Source: Dipteris shenzhenensis (lineage: Eukaryota; Polypodiophyta; Polypodiopsida; Gleicheniales). From it: a DNA stretch of 64,000 bases. Below, piece by piece: positions 1-11,876 of the stretch (position 1 is its first letter; each line of letters begins with the position of its first letter). The stretch is from the NCBI GenBank assembly GCA_047967505.1, contig CM106540.1; one strand, 5' to 3'. The notes under the pieces were generated by a model. The model worked only from the letters and a program-made list of their open reading frames with translations. It had not been told where the DNA came from and ran no database searches. Position numbers and translations under genes: made by a program.

Positions 1-263
1 TCCCGAGCTCAGGCAATGGCAGGATTTGCTACGAGTGCAAAAATTGTTTGTGTAGCTGTAGATCCTGCTGCTGGTGCTATGACAACAGGTGGAGTAGAGC
101 TACTGGTAGTTGGATTGTCTAATGGTCTAGGTGTAGATCCATCGACATACTCCCATTTGTCCTAAAGTACAAGAATGATCTCCATTCGGTATTTCCATGT
201 GCCATAATTGGAGTTGTCTAGCTTAGCAAATGCCTCCAGTTTGAGGTTGCTAGTCGTAGACAT
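1..263 (-). pseudogene. Ty1-copia gag N-terminus, runs off window edge
   Basis: Read on the minus strand from an ATG at 263-261, this gives the start of a copia Gag (UBN2/DUF4219-like): MSTTSNLKLEAFAKLDNSNY, then TWKYRMEIIL and WEYVDGSTPRP. The pattern 'KLDxxNYxxWKYRMExxL...W.YVDG' is the usual opening of plant copia Gag, which forms the capsid. An in-frame TAG at 162-164 breaks the frame, so this copy is probably dead. A proline/serine/threonine-rich linker follows. The rest of the element lies left of the window. I found no primer-binding site or LTR upstream of the ATG, although a long leader is expected there. It is a different family from the two copia copies at 5362 and 43032. Confidence 0.72.
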
Positions 264-1700
264 GGTGCAGGAAATGTACTCAAAGTGTCATGAAAATCAC
301 TGTATGAATCAACTGCAAAACGCTGACTATGCTAAGTGAAATATGAACTGTCGGTGAAGATAGAACTGCTATAAATAAAATATGATCTGTGTTACAAGGC
401 TTGTGGCAAATGATGCCAGGAATAGCCAAGAGTCTTTACAAGGCTAAAATGATGTCCACAATGCTGTGAAAATAGCTGAATAGGCTTTACAATGATGGCA
501 TGTGTGTGTGAAATCAAATCATGGTTTATCTGCCCATTGAACAATCGGCAATGCCTTTAAACACTCTGAAGTTTGCCCATTGAACTAATGAACATGAGGT
601 TTCAGGTAATGTGATGATGTGAAAGCATATGTGAGCATACGGACTGACTCCGAGTAGGTACTAGTCGAGAATTTTGGGCACGGCTTAGATTGGCAACTTG
701 GGGAGATTCAAAGCCTTCCCTCTATGGTGATTTAGTCTACTTTGATCTAGATCTATACCAACCATCGATCAATGAAAGAACATCAAATTATTCCTTTTCT
801 TTTGTTCTTTTTAAGTGCTGGGTCAGATGCATCGATGTAGAGGCGAATGTGCATGTAGGAAGTGGATTTGTCAACGAAGCTCAAAAGTGAGTGATGCTTT
901 CATTAAAATGTGCATGTGATGTGATGAGTGCATAGAGCACAAAAAATTGAGCGACTTTCCTTTTTGGAGCGCCCTCAAATTCTTCCTGGATCAAGAGATA
1001 CGACTTGATCTATGTGGAGAGCCAAAAGGAGTGCAAATGTGCTCAATGATGATGTGGCATTGTGAGTCACATGCAATGATGATGTGGCACTATGCCTAGC
1101 AAGAGGTGTGCCCATGAAGCAGTGATAAGGTGTCACCTGTGTGCACATGCAAGGTGCACAGTGTGCCTATAGAGTGATAACTGTGCTTGCAAGGGGTCAG
1201 TGTGCCATGTGGCAATTTGATTGGTCAAAGGATGACTGGGTACTTTGACTTTGACTTGCTGACCTGGCGGTTGAGGTGGTAGATGATGATGTCCACAAAG
1301 GTGACGTGATAGATGATGTGGCAACATGAATGATGATGTGGTAGGTGTGACTGGACTGCTCATGTGGCAGTGCACCTGGACCTGGTGATGTGGCAAGAGG
1401 ATAAGTTTTGTTGATGTGGTAATCGACTGCCATGTGGTAGATAAGTGATGACATGGCCTTGTGTGGGATCCTGTTGACGTGGTAGTCAGAGCCTACATGG
1501 CAGATAAGGTGCCACATGGCTACACATGGCTAGACCTTGACCAAGTTGTGGTGAGGTGACCTGGAGTGGTGAACAGTGCGCCATGTGTCAGGTCTTGGTG
1601 CTGGAATCTTTACCAGATTCGCCGAAATCTTTGCAGATTCCATTCGCGCTTGTGTGAGAAGAGTTGTGTGCAGCGAGGCTAAGCCGTCGAGAGGAGCTAT
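264..1700. repeat. Copia leader or flank with degenerate GATGATGTGGCA-type repeats
   Basis: No gene is recognised. The proximal part is probably the untranslated leader of the copia element whose gag starts at 263. From about 1030 to 1520 the sequence repeatedly uses variants of GATGATGTGGCA and 'CATGTGGCAGATAAGGTG', a degenerate short tandem array. Open frames on the minus strand here are His/Ser/Thr-rich by-products of that repeat. No LTR ends could be fixed. Confidence 0.4.
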
Positions 1701-3714
1701 TTAGGATTGCTACTGCTGCTAAGGCTGTTGTAGGGTGTTGGGCGCCGAGCTAGAGGCTAAGTGGCTGGGGGGGACGAGCATTTTCTGAGCGAAATCTTCC
1801 GAGCGTCCGAGCGAAGGAAAAAAAAAGCTTGCAACTATGCATAAATATGGCAAAAATCGATCAGAAGAAAACGTAGTTTCACTTAGAAATATGCAAAGTA
1901 TTATAGCAATGCCTATTTTATACAAAAATCTTTAGGTGAATCTGTAGGAATGGTGAGAGCATAATGGGATGGCTTTTGAAGAAACCCACATGTAGAGTAG
2001 ACTTCTCTATGAAAATTCCCTTATGATCCTTCTTACAACTTTACTTAATAGGGGGTGACATTGAAAACCCTCTCTCAACCTATCTTCATGAAAGAGTTTC
2101 TTCAAAGAAAACTCATTGAAGCAAGCCATCCAGGTAGTTTCGCCAACGAAACCCCTTTGAAGCAAGTCTCCGAAGGTAGTTTCGCTGGCGAAACTACCTT
2201 GGACAGCACTTTTAAAAGTGACATAACTTTCATATCCAATGTCCAAATATAGTCATTCAACCACTCAAATTGATCGGAACACCCCATTTGAGCACATCTA
2301 TGGAGTTTTATTTTGGAAAATCTTTCATATATAGTATTAAATATTACATGTATTTTATGAGAGTGATATATAAGCCCAAGTTCATACTTATTTACAGTAA
2401 TTTAAACTTCTTTAGAAACATGTCCATAAATATGCTATAAAGACACTAAAAAGATATTGCCATATGATATAAATGTGTTAATAAGTAATTATATATGCAT
2501 AGTATTATTACATTGAGAGTGATTATGAGGAATGTTTCTTAAAGGAATCAACACTTTTTTAAGGTAATAACAGGGGTACAAAGGGATGTCTCTAAATAAG
2601 AAAATTATGTTGTGTAAAAATGAATGAGTGACTAGTCTGTATATTTTTATGATAAAGGGATCTAGTTCTAGTGAAAATAAAAGTGTAAAAACCATGTTTC
2701 CTAAAGAAAAACATTTTTAAAAATCTCTTGAAAAACACGCTCGGATAAACCTGCTCATAGGTTTTTGCTCGTAAAATTGACGCATCCGTGGCTGGGTCAT
2801 TGGAGCACTGGGAGGCAGTGATGCAATCTTGAGCCCATGGGTTGAGTAGGTCATTGTATCGCTAGGAGCATTGGGAGCTACTGAGTCACTACAGTTCAGA
2901 TGACTGACCTTGTAGGCTCGTTAACATCAAGAGCTTAGGTGTACGTAGATGATTCGTTGCTACCAGCTGAGTCGTTACCACAGCTGAGTCATTGAAGCTT
3001 CAGGTGGTGAGGCTGTGTAGACTGCCCATCGCAAGGGCATGGAGCAACTGCTAGGGAGTCTATCATTGAGATAGAGGGAGCCGAGGTGGAGGTCCAATTG
3101 TATGTAGAAGCTTGGTTTCCTTAGATTGAAGGGAGTCTTGTGGCCGTTGATGCTACTTAGTTGTGCCATTATTGAGCTGTCTCAGGAGCTCAAGGAGAGC
3201 TTGTCTCTCCCTCAAAGGCTCACTAGTACTCACAACATACCCCCATTTTAGGTATAGCCACACAAGAACCTATGTGCCCTATGCCAAGAGAGATCCATCA
3301 AAGTGAACACCGCAACGTCAATACACACCTAATAACTAGGGTGATGCACAAACTCAACACATGCTCTACCTGGCTGATAATGAGGTATGCTATTGTTCAG
3401 CATTCAACTCCATTGTATTCCACATAATCGACCCCCCCCAAGGTGTGCAATCATCAAGTATAGTTTTAGGTGAGTTTGTATGCTAGCCATATCACCCACA
3501 TGCACCAATAGCTCACAAGTACTTGGTATTCCAATGCACCCACTCACATTCACAGTCAGCATTAGATGAACATGACCAATATATTTTTATGCATTTTCTT
3601 CATATTTTGCATCCTTGAATGTTGACCTCATGAGTCCTTGCATCCCTAATTCTGTCCACCATGTTTCCCTCCTGGCAACACCCTCAGCATCAGTAGCCCC
3701 CTCAACATCTCTAA
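1701..3714. other. Unassigned AT-rich sequence with small hairpins
   Basis: No coding region longer than about 80 codons has any recognisable pattern. The only structure I see is a perfect 10-bp-stem hairpin at 2175-2198 (GGTAGTTTCG, loop CTGG, CGAAACTACC). A related imperfect copy lies at about 2133-2155. The stretch 2300-2700 is very AT-rich. Short open frames here look random. Confidence 0.4.
2175..2198. repeat. Perfect inverted repeat (hairpin)
   Basis: The arms GGTAGTTTCG and CGAAACTACC match perfectly around a 4-base loop. A nearby related motif (GGTAGTTTCGCCAACGAAACC at about 2133-2155) suggests a short family of such palindromes. Function unknown. Confidence 0.7.
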
Positions 3715-4130
3715 CAATAGCCATCTCGTCGGATTGTATAGCCATCCCATTGGATTGTCACCTTACAACCACCTGGCTAGATCATCACCTTATAGCCATC
3801 CCATCATATCATTGCCTTATAGCCATCTGGCCGGATCGTCACCTTACAACCATCCCGTTGGATCATCACCTTATAGCCATCCCACTAGATCGTGACCTTA
3901 CAACCATCCCGTCGAATCATCGCCTTATAGCCATCTCATCGAATTATTGCCTTACAGCCATCCCGTCAGATCATTGCCTTACAACCATCCTGCTATATTG
4001 TCGCCATATTTCCATCCCATCGGATCATCGCCATACTGCCATCCCACCGGATCATCACCATATTGCCATCCCTCCGGATCATCACCATATTGCCATCCCA
4101 CCGGATCGTCACCTTAACATTATCCCCTCG
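3715..4130 (+). repeat. 27-bp minisatellite (about 15 units)
   Basis: A tandem array of a 27-bp unit reads as a 9-residue repeat of the form IPxDHHLIA/TIPLDRxLT. Units include 'ATCCCATCGGATCATCGCC' and 'ATAGCCATCCC' variants with scattered substitutions. The unit is a multiple of three, so the array stays open for 206 codons (3615-4235), but I regard that frame as a consequence of the repeat and not as a gene. Confidence 0.8.
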
Positions 4131-5361
4131 ACTTTTGGGATACTAAAAACTATAAAAGGACTCCTCATCCCCCTAGATCGTTGCCTTTGCAAAAATAGTC
4201 AAACTATGTCAAATTTGTTGCCAAAATTTCCATAGCTCCCTGCCTCTTTCCCTATTGCCCCCCAGCCACAATTTGAATGTCCTCAGCCTCATCCCCCTTC
4301 ATAGACCACTCATTACTTGCATGTCCACTTTCTTTCCAATGGATCTTGATAACAAATTCTTCAAATTTGAAAGGGAACTCGGTTTCCAACCCCCAAATCC
4401 AGCACCTATCCTTGCCCACTGACCCATTTTATTCCCAAAGCAATCAAGATGGCATCCGACATCCTTGCAGTCAAACTACAAACAGAGGAGGAGATCACAA
4501 TGCAATTGACCTCTCAATATCCATCATCAATGGCCACCACCCCTCCTTCTCGATCATTTAGGAAATGCGCGTGAGCACCAACATAGGGGGAGTACAAAGT
4601 TGTAAGGTCACTAGCACACTCTCCGCTCGAGGAAGCCTGGCTTCAACAACTCAACGGATGCACCATACACTCAAAATACATCTATGACGGTTAGAATTAC
4701 ACCCTCTATTACCATGCTGTGGCTGCATATACCAAGCGCTCCAGGATCCAGAGGCATAAGCCTCCTTGCTAATGGATAGGTCTCAAGCTAGTTGCAAACC
4801 CGACTGCCATGTCACCTCAACGTGAAGCTGCTCAAGGAGTTCATCGATGCTTATAACTCAAACTCAAATGCCGATGTTCTCCGCGATGCAACAGGAAACC
4901 CCCCTTCCACCACCTCAATGTGGATTTAGTGTGCTTGGCCTTTGGCCTACCGATAGTTGCAAAAAGTATTCACACAAGAAGAATTTGCACAAGCCCCTTG
5001 GCAAGATCTACAACTACGATAGGAAGTGAAGCAAGGGCCGCATCCACTTCTCAGAACTCACTATGCCCACGTTGGATAAATCAGCTAGGGTACTCTAGCT
5101 GCTGACCCAAGTCAATCACAAGGATCACCATCAATCAATCATGCCAAACATCCTTGTGAGGCTAGCAGAGCCATAGGTCACCAACTGGGTAGATTATTTT
5201 TGTACCCAGATGAGGGAGGACCTAAAGACACATGGCAATTTCTTGGGCAACCCAATGATTTATATACCCATCCTCTACCACATGTTGGCACAGTAGTCGC
5301 CGATTGGATACAAGCTCATTTTGACAAGGAAGCCATAGGACTCATTCCAATAGATAAAGAG
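4131..5361. other. Unassigned sequence
   Basis: I see no conserved protein motif, RNA gene or mobile-element end here. Open frames are 60-100 codons with no family resemblance. The stretch may contain degraded retrotransposon sequence, but I cannot assign it. It ends at the copia LTR starting at 5362. Confidence 0.35.
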
Positions 5362-5723
5362 TGTGAAGAGAGTGGGAGAGAGGTAAGGAGTCTCACTTGC
5401 AGCGTTCTCACATACACAATGGGAGATTACACACAAAGGTGGAGGCTAAAAATAGTTTTCCTCTTCTTAGTTGTGAAAGGCACAAGAACTCTCTCTCTCT
5501 AGGTACAAAAGGAATAGATGAACCCTATATGTTGGTCTCAAACCAAACTTAGCTAACCTAGGTGGCATACTAACTGAGCCACTAACTAGAGTACGTAAAG
5601 ATAGATGTCATCCAGCTATTATTCATGGATGGTGTACCAACCACATCTGTAGCTAACAAGTCGGTGACATAACTGCACAATGGTCACCCTGGCATATCAT
5701 GAGTGGAGGTCGATATCTCAACA
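5362..5723 (-). repeat. 3' LTR of copia A copy 1
   Basis: On the minus strand the LTR runs from TGTTGAGATATCG (next to a purine tract derived from GAGGGGGAG) to ...CTCTCTTCACA, the canonical TG...CA ends. It is 362 bp and aligns over its length with 43032-43383. The polypurine tract is slightly degenerate here. Confidence 0.8.
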
Positions 5724-5737
5724 CTTCCCCTCGAGCT

Positions 5738-6603
5738 TCAATCCCAATTCCTACATACCAAGCAGGTCTCTGAACTTGCGTAGCTTCTCTGCACCCAATG
5801 CCTTTTGAATATGTCAGCTACCTGATCCTCTCTGATGACATAAACTAGATTAATAAAACCTGCTAGAACCTTCTCGCGCACATAGTGATAATGCACCTCA
5901 ATGTGCTTTGTTCTAGCATGATAGACTAGGTTATTTGCCAAGTGTATATATACTGCTTATGTTGTCACAATAAATGGCAACTGGGTCATCTGTAGACTGA
6001 TGCATATCATAAAGTAGCTTATGCAACCAAGCTGCCTCACATGCAGCCATTGCTGCACCCCTATACTCAGCCCCTGTGCTCGATAAGGCAACTGTAGGCT
6101 GTTTCTTGCTGCTCCAAGTGGCTGTAGCACTCCCAAAAGAGAACACATATCCACTGGTAGATCATTTATCAAAAATACTACCAGCCCAATTAGCATTAGT
6201 GTATCCATGCAACTGTATCTGTGAACCCTAGTCTCATAAAATAGTCTACACTGCAATGTGGACTTCACATACCTCAATATGCATCTAACCACATCCAAAT
6301 GCGGTTTCCTTGGAGCGTGCATAAACTGACTTACCAACCCAACAGCATAGCTCAAATCAGGCCTGGTAATAGTCATCAATTCCCATGTAGCATTTGCTTC
6401 CAAGGCATCCATTTCTTCATTCATGGCTCTCTCCCATTTTTCTTTTCCCATGGCTTGCTCGAAGAAGTGGGTTTTGGTTCTTGTATCACTTTGACCATAT
6501 AGGCATAGTGAATGGCTATAAATCCATCATATTTCAACCTATCCACAGGATACTTAACTCTGATAGACCTGCGCAAAATAGGCTCACTACCAGGTGCTCT
6601 CAA
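5738..6603 (-). pseudogene. Copia A copy 1 RNase H and reverse transcriptase remnant
   Basis: Minus-strand fragments give the RNase H end (KTKHIEVHYHYVREKV variant, SSKKQPTVALSSTGAEYRGA, then CEAAWLHKLLYDM). Upstream of it is 'ITRPDLSYAVGLVSQFMHAP' with 'ILRYVKST'. The frame then jumps straight to 'MGKEKWERAMNEEMDALEAN', which belongs hundreds of residues earlier in a full polyprotein. The fingers, palm and YVDD box of the polymerase are therefore deleted. At least two frameshifts separate the pieces. In an intact element these domains copy RNA into DNA and degrade the RNA template. Confidence 0.82.
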
Positions 6604-7144
6604 AACATCCCTTGTCTTCCTTTCTTCCTTACTACAGATGTAACAATAGAAGGAATATCCAACTCATCATCAAGGCTCTATTTTGAGCCTTTGGATTCAC
6701 CATCCACATAAGAGTGACCTACATTCACATCAACCATGGGATGATCTACTTTCTCTTTTCCTTTTCGTGATACTTGCATACCACTATCTGCATTGCTTTG
6801 AGGAGATTCTCATGATCTCAATCTGCTTGTCCATGGCGAAGTATGTGAACCACTACTAGAGGACACTACAGGTCCACTAATATTTTGTGATTGCTACTAT
6901 GAATTCTATGTAGCATTACCATTTTGTGCATCTACATCATTAATCACATTTACTGGTTTATACTAGCTGCTCATCTCATAAAAAACATCTCTGCTCACTC
7001 TAAACTTACGAGTAGAAGGGTTATAGCATCTATACCCTTTCTGCTATAGATAATAACCAATAAAGATGCACTTCTCAGCTTTTGGATCCAACTTGGATCT
7101 AAACTCATCTGGCACATGAACATAGGCAATGCAACCAAAGACTT

Positions 7145-7609
7145 TCAAATGAGAAATATCTGGTTTCCTACCAGTATACCTCTCCTCGGGTGTGGCGTCT
7201 TACTCTCTTGAACACATCTAGGAAATGGTTTCCTTGCGTGTTTTCCAAATTGACATGCTTCACGTACCTTATGCATTTCTACAACCTTGAACTTAGGCAA
7301 TCCTACAATAATATTTTGGGCCTGCTTTAAGTCACTGTACATTAACATGACCAATGCGTTTATGCCAAATATCAATATTTGCAACTACACCAGTGCAAAC
7401 ATTGCTGTACTCAATTCAAGCATGTTCTCATCCAATGTAAACATCATGCCCTTCTTCTTCCCTTTTGCTATCAAGCGACCTTTATTTTTCATATCCTCAA
7501 CAAAGCATCCATGATGATTAAATCTGATGTGCAAGCCCTGCTCAACCATTTGACCAACAAAAACTAGGTTCTTGGTGATATTCGAGACATGAAATACATG
7601 CATAAACAA
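7145..7609 (-). pseudogene. Copia A copy 1 GAG-pre-integrase/integrase remnant
   Basis: Minus-strand frames carry 'NIIVGLPKFKVVEMHKVREAC' and 'KPFPRCVQES', which correspond to the GAG-pre-integrase segment ahead of the integrase core in copy 2. The D,D,E catalytic core that should follow is missing (about 450 bp absent relative to 45560-46037). The piece at 7385-7609 carries FHVSNITKNLVFVGQMVEQG and belongs to the linker after the protease. It retains about 80 bp that copy 2 has lost. Confidence 0.75.
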
Positions 7610-7624
7610 AGGAACTTTACCAAT

Positions 7625-8872
7625 CTACATAATAGGATGTGGAGTATCATCACTAGTCTCCACAAATCCTAGTCTTTTCATTTTCCTTGCATCCTGCATC
7701 CATTCTGCATGACTTGTCATGTGGTTTGATGCATCTGAGTCAACAAACCACACATAATTGCTTTCTTCTGCACTTTTCATAGAATTGGTCATGTGCTGCA
7801 CCATAAACAAATGCTCATTTCTATCATCACCCTGTCTACTAGAGGATGCATAATTGCCTTGCTGCAATTTTCCATTCATGATGTCATTCTGCTTTTGGTA
7901 GCTGTCTTTAGCCATATGACCCATTTTACCACAGTAGTAGCATTCAACATTGCTGTTTGCATTTTGGCCTCTCTGCCATCCACCATGTCCTCTTTGGCTC
8001 CCTCTGCCTCTAAAGTTACCACGTCCTCCTCCATAGGACTAGTTTTCTTGAATTCGATGCATATTTTGATTTCTGCCACGGCCTCTAGATCGGCATGCTC
8101 TACCTCTGCCTCTACATCTTCCAGCATTTGAGTAGAAGATAGCTTCTTTTGAAGTTCCTCTTGAAGAAGATGAACCACCATTTCTTTGCTCTTCAGAAAT
8201 TAGAAGAGCAATCAACTCCTCAAAATCAGGAAATTTTTCACGGATGGCAATGGATGTTCAAAATTGTGCATGATCCTTTCCTAGACCATTCAAGGTCACA
8301 GAAACTAAATCATCTTCTTCCACTGGTGACCCAATGGAAGCAAGTGCATCTGCAATCTTCTTTACCTTCATGTGGTAGTCATTGATGCTCATATTTTCTC
8401 TCTGCACATTATGCAACTCCTACTTGAGTTGCATTTTCCTAGCTTGTGTATTTGTGCTATACATTTTTGTCAAAGTATCCCATGCCTCCTTTGGTGTGCT
8501 TGCATCCTAAATATGCACAATCATAGAATCTGAAATACTGATAGATAGCCAGTACATAACTTTTCTGGCTCCTTCATGCCAACCTTTAAATGCCTACAAG
8601 TCCTATTGATTGGGAACATTAGGAATAAATGGTTCTTGTTCAATTCCAGTAATGAACTCCCAATAGCCTTTTCCCTTAAGGAAATTCATCATTCTAAATT
8701 TCCATGCTGGGAAGTTGTTCTTGTCAAGCTTTTCAGTGACAATCTGTGAAAGAGCATCACACGCCATTACAAAACACTGCAAAAATATTTTGTCATTGCA
8801 AAAAACACAACTTTTGCCTGACAAGGTCAAATCTGCAACACTGACAAAAGTGGTATTTGACCACATAGTCAC
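7625..8872 (-). pseudogene. Copia A copy 1 gag and protease
   Basis: Minus-strand gag starts near 8766 with MACDALSQIVTEKLDKNNFP and 'AWKFRMMNFLKGKGYWEFI', the UBN2-type opening. A later frame has a Gag middle portion, then Arg/Gly-rich sequence and 'MGHMAKDSYQKQ', a zinc-knuckle remnant. The protease follows as 'WFVDSDASNHMT', where the usual DSGAS active site reads DSDAS. That change and several frameshifts make it inactive. Confidence 0.8.
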
Positions 8873-8982
8873 TTTCTAGTGATGATTATGCATCAACAGG
8901 CAATAAGAATGATTCTGTCACTCCCAATATCTTTGTGCACATGCATATGATGCAATTTCTGCGGTAACTTTTCACCGACCTG

Positions 8983-9500
8983 CATTGTCTTCAACCCCAA
9001 CATCAGCCCCTCCCAATTCCAAGACTTACACATGTACCTTTTTGTTTGCAACCTTCATGGCCATCACATTCGAACATTCAGGGATATGCATGCCACCCAC
9101 TTCTAGAAGTATCGAACTTATTTCATGTAGATCACCCCATGGCAATTGGATCGCTATGTAGCACTCAAGACAGTTCTCTTGACCCATGTCCTATAGCATG
9201 GCTATCCGAGGATGGCTCAGCAATAGGAAGGGGGACATGTTAGCAGCCGTTGAGCATGTTGACAGATCTAGGCCACCCAAACCCTATGGGTTTTGAGCCA
9301 CAAATGGCTTAGAATCGAGGTAGTCCTATGGATTCTGAGCCGCAAATGGCTCAAGATCAAGGTAGTAATCGGGATCACCCAAATTGGCAAGGATAACAAA
9401 AGAGCTATTTGGATCCCGTATATGGATAACACGAGAGCCCTTTGAATGAAGAGGGAAGGTTGTGAGACTCAGCATATGCCTTGGTGCCATATGTGCCCGA
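8983..9500. other. Spacer between copia A copy 1 and gypsy element
   Basis: About 520 bp with no recognised gene or repeat. A short internal near-repeat, 'CCTATGGGTTTTGAGCC' and 'CCTATGGATTCTGAGCC', occurs near 9285 and 9330. The gypsy target-site duplication begins at its right edge. Confidence 0.4.
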
Positions 9501-9505
9501 GTGGT
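9501..9505. repeat. Target-site duplication of gypsy element (left)
   Basis: GTGGT directly precedes the 3' LTR here and is repeated at 37605-37609 directly after the 5' LTR. This is the 5-bp duplication expected of a Ty3-gypsy integrase. Confidence 0.8.
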
Positions 9506-10508
9506 ATTAACTAGAAAATAATTCGAGGCATGATGCTAGACGCAAGGCATGGCGATGCTCGAGGGCCATAGAGGAAAAGGGAACATGAGGGAGGAAGCAT
9601 TAACATAGGTGGGGAAAAAAAGGATTAAGAGGGGTGGGAATGAAGAGAGGGACTATGCCACAAGGGGGAAGGGAGAGGGAGAAGAGGAGCATGTACATGA
9701 TGGGAGGTGGAATGTAGAGATGGAGACATCAAGGGAAGAGAGTCATGCTTTATTTGAAAGGAAGGATGGGGGGGGGAAATCAAAGTACTAGCTAGGTGGC
9801 TTTATAAGAATGAGTGTGTTCCATCAAGGAATAGCCCCCTCCTTTTATAGCCAAGAGAGGGGGTCTCTCCCAATAAATGCATCCTCCTACATGCATGGTG
9901 TGTGTGGAAGAGTGTCCCATGTGGGCTAGGCAGTTATGCACTCTCAATTGTGTGCGACAACCCTTTGCCTCATTTTTCCACATACATCAACCCCCATATC
10001 CCAAGTCTAAGATACTCCCTTGGCCTCTTTCCAATTTTATGATACGTACAAACATCTAGGAGGACAAGTGGAGGGTTGGCACAAGGAATCTTGCCACGTC
10101 ATCCTACTTTCCCATTATTTAACTTGCATTCTTGGACTTCTACACCCCCCCCACATGGGCATATCCTAAATGGAGGGAACAATCCAATATAATATCCATC
10201 TCCACCTATTTTATATTACTTCTCCCATGGTCCTTGGGCCACATCTCACTAAATGCAGGGGTGGGACTGCCTAGGTGGAGGGGTGGTGCATGGAGGAACC
10301 ATCCCACCTTATCATTTTATATTATTACTACCATGGATTATGTACAACACACCTTATGTGTCCTCTTACATGGAAGGGTGGCACATGGTCATGCTTTGCC
10401 ACCTCAACCCTGGGCCTTATGCACACCATATTTTATTATACTATGGCCACACATACAAGCACACACACATATTTATGCCTTTTACTTTGGTCAAATTTAT
10501 CCATAATA
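9506..10508 (-). repeat. Gypsy 3' LTR
   Basis: Direct repeat of 36604-37604, about 1003 bp. On the minus strand it begins TATTATGGATAAATTTG after a G-run polypurine tract, where the 5' LTR has TGTTATGGGTAAATTTG; the terminal TG has become TA. Several stop-rich open frames inside are repeat by-products that occur in both LTR copies. Confidence 0.85.
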
Positions 10509-10522
10509 ATTCCCCCCCCAGG
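10509..10522 (-). other. Gypsy polypurine tract
   Basis: On the minus strand CCTGGGGGGGGAAT lies immediately 5' of the 3' LTR. This is the position and composition of the plus-strand primer of an LTR retrotransposon. Confidence 0.65.
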
Positions 10523-10607
10523 CAGGTAATGCACAACACTTCCATGCCTAGGACCATCATGCACAAAGAAGGGCTTGAGACAGTGGGCTTGAGACAATGC
10601 TTGTTGA

Positions 10608-11611
10608 TCACCTTTTGCCATATGGCTCATGCAACTCCTGAACTTGTATAAACCCATTGCTACGTTCCTTGATTACTTTGTATGGACCAGTCCACAGTGG
10701 TAGGAACTTCTTATCCATTTGGTGGTCTAATCTATTATCAAAGCATAGCACAACATCCCCCTCAGCAAAGTGTCTTTCCCATCCCTTGTGAATTTTAGCA
10801 TCCAAGCAAGCCTTTTGTCGATTCTTTTGGATCTCTATTTGATGTAGTGCAAGGCGTCAGGTTTCATCTAACTTTTCAAGTTGTACCAACTTGGCCTCTA
10901 CATGTTCATCTTCTATCATCCTCTGTTCTCGTGCCAATCTCAAGGCCGGAATCTCTATCTCTAGTGGTAAAACTGCCTTAGTACCGTACACCAACTCAAA
11001 AGGAGTGTGACATGTAGACATTTTATGAGTGATGTTGTAAGCCCACATAGCTTCAGTGGCCTTCTGATCCCACTAGCTCCTATTCCCTGTGGCCATTTTT
11101 CACATGGATTTACAAAGGAGGCCATTGGTCCGCTCCGTTTGTCCCATGGATGCTGGATGATAGATGCTAGAAGTTCGCTGATCAATACCCATGCGATCCA
11201 TGAGCACTACATTGCTTCATTTAAGAATGGACTCCCACGGTCAGATACTATTTCCATGGGTGTCCCAAAGCTTATGCAGATACATGCAGCGGGGAGGGCG
11301 ATAGCGTCAGCCCACTTAGTAACATATTGAGTGGCTACCAAAAGATACTTCTTTTTGCAGGAAGTCATGGGTAGGGACCCAACAAAATCAATTCCCCGCT
11401 TTTAAAATGCATGGATGGACATTACTGGGTGATGTTGCCCAAGATGCAAATCCTTCCTACCAAAGAATTGGCATGGTTCACAAGTGTTGTAATACATAGT
11501 GACATCCTTGAACAAGGTCGGCCAATAGTACCCAGCATGTAAAATCTTCTTAGCTGTATAGTCACCGGCATAGTGGCCTCCACAAAATCCATCATGATAA
11601 TGCTTCAACAC
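10608..11611 (-). pseudogene. Gypsy integrase (degenerate)
   Basis: Reading minus strand: the H2C2 zinc-binding head is in 'HDGFCGGHYAGDYTAKKIL' and 'YYWPTLFKDV', then 'YNTCEPCQ' (11611-11402). The catalytic core lies between and is frameshifted. Then come 'STCHTPFELVYGTKAVLPLE' (11000-10930), the classic end of the gypsy core, and a C-terminal piece, 'FAEGDVVLCFDNR...LPLWTGPYKVIKE' (10805-10608). In an intact element this enzyme inserts the cDNA into the genome. Multiple frameshifts make it inactive. Confidence 0.85.
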
Positions 11612-11876
11612 CTTAGGTACTTCATTTGCATCAATGGCCCATCGTAGTACCCCATCTAGGCCTTAACGGTATAACACCCCATCAAAGAGAGTGTAGCGCC
11701 TACTATCTCTATGGATTTTCTTGCTCTCATAGCTAGTACTTTTTGGAGGAAAGGAGAAAGTGGTCAAAAACCTATAGATACCACCATACCATGGATCCCC
11801 AATGCCGCTACAAGGGTTACATCGAGGCACTCCTCTAAATTAATCAAAGCATTCTTCAAGTTGGAACAACCCCCTT

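Larger units (their letters stand above)
5362..8982 (-). mobile_element. Ty1-copia family A, copy 1 (internally deleted, no 5' LTR)
   Basis: A minus-strand copia element, closely similar to the copy at 43032-47772. It keeps a 3' LTR, RNase H, short reverse transcriptase and integrase remnants, protease and gag. Compared with copy 2 it has lost about 780 bp of reverse transcriptase, including the YVDD box (junction near 6396), and about 450 bp of the integrase core (junction near 7190). All reading frames are broken. The 5' LTR is absent: homology to copy 2 stops at GACCTG (8982), and what follows is unrelated to the 3' LTR. Clearly non-autonomous. Confidence 0.88.

Noticed and set aside
3615-4235. 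206-codon open frame
   Set aside because: It is produced by a 27-bp minisatellite and has no domain or non-repeat coding signal.
10132-10657. Several overlapping open frames of 65-130 codons, repeated at 37331-37676
   Set aside because: They lie mainly in the gypsy LTRs and occur in both copies; no protein pattern.
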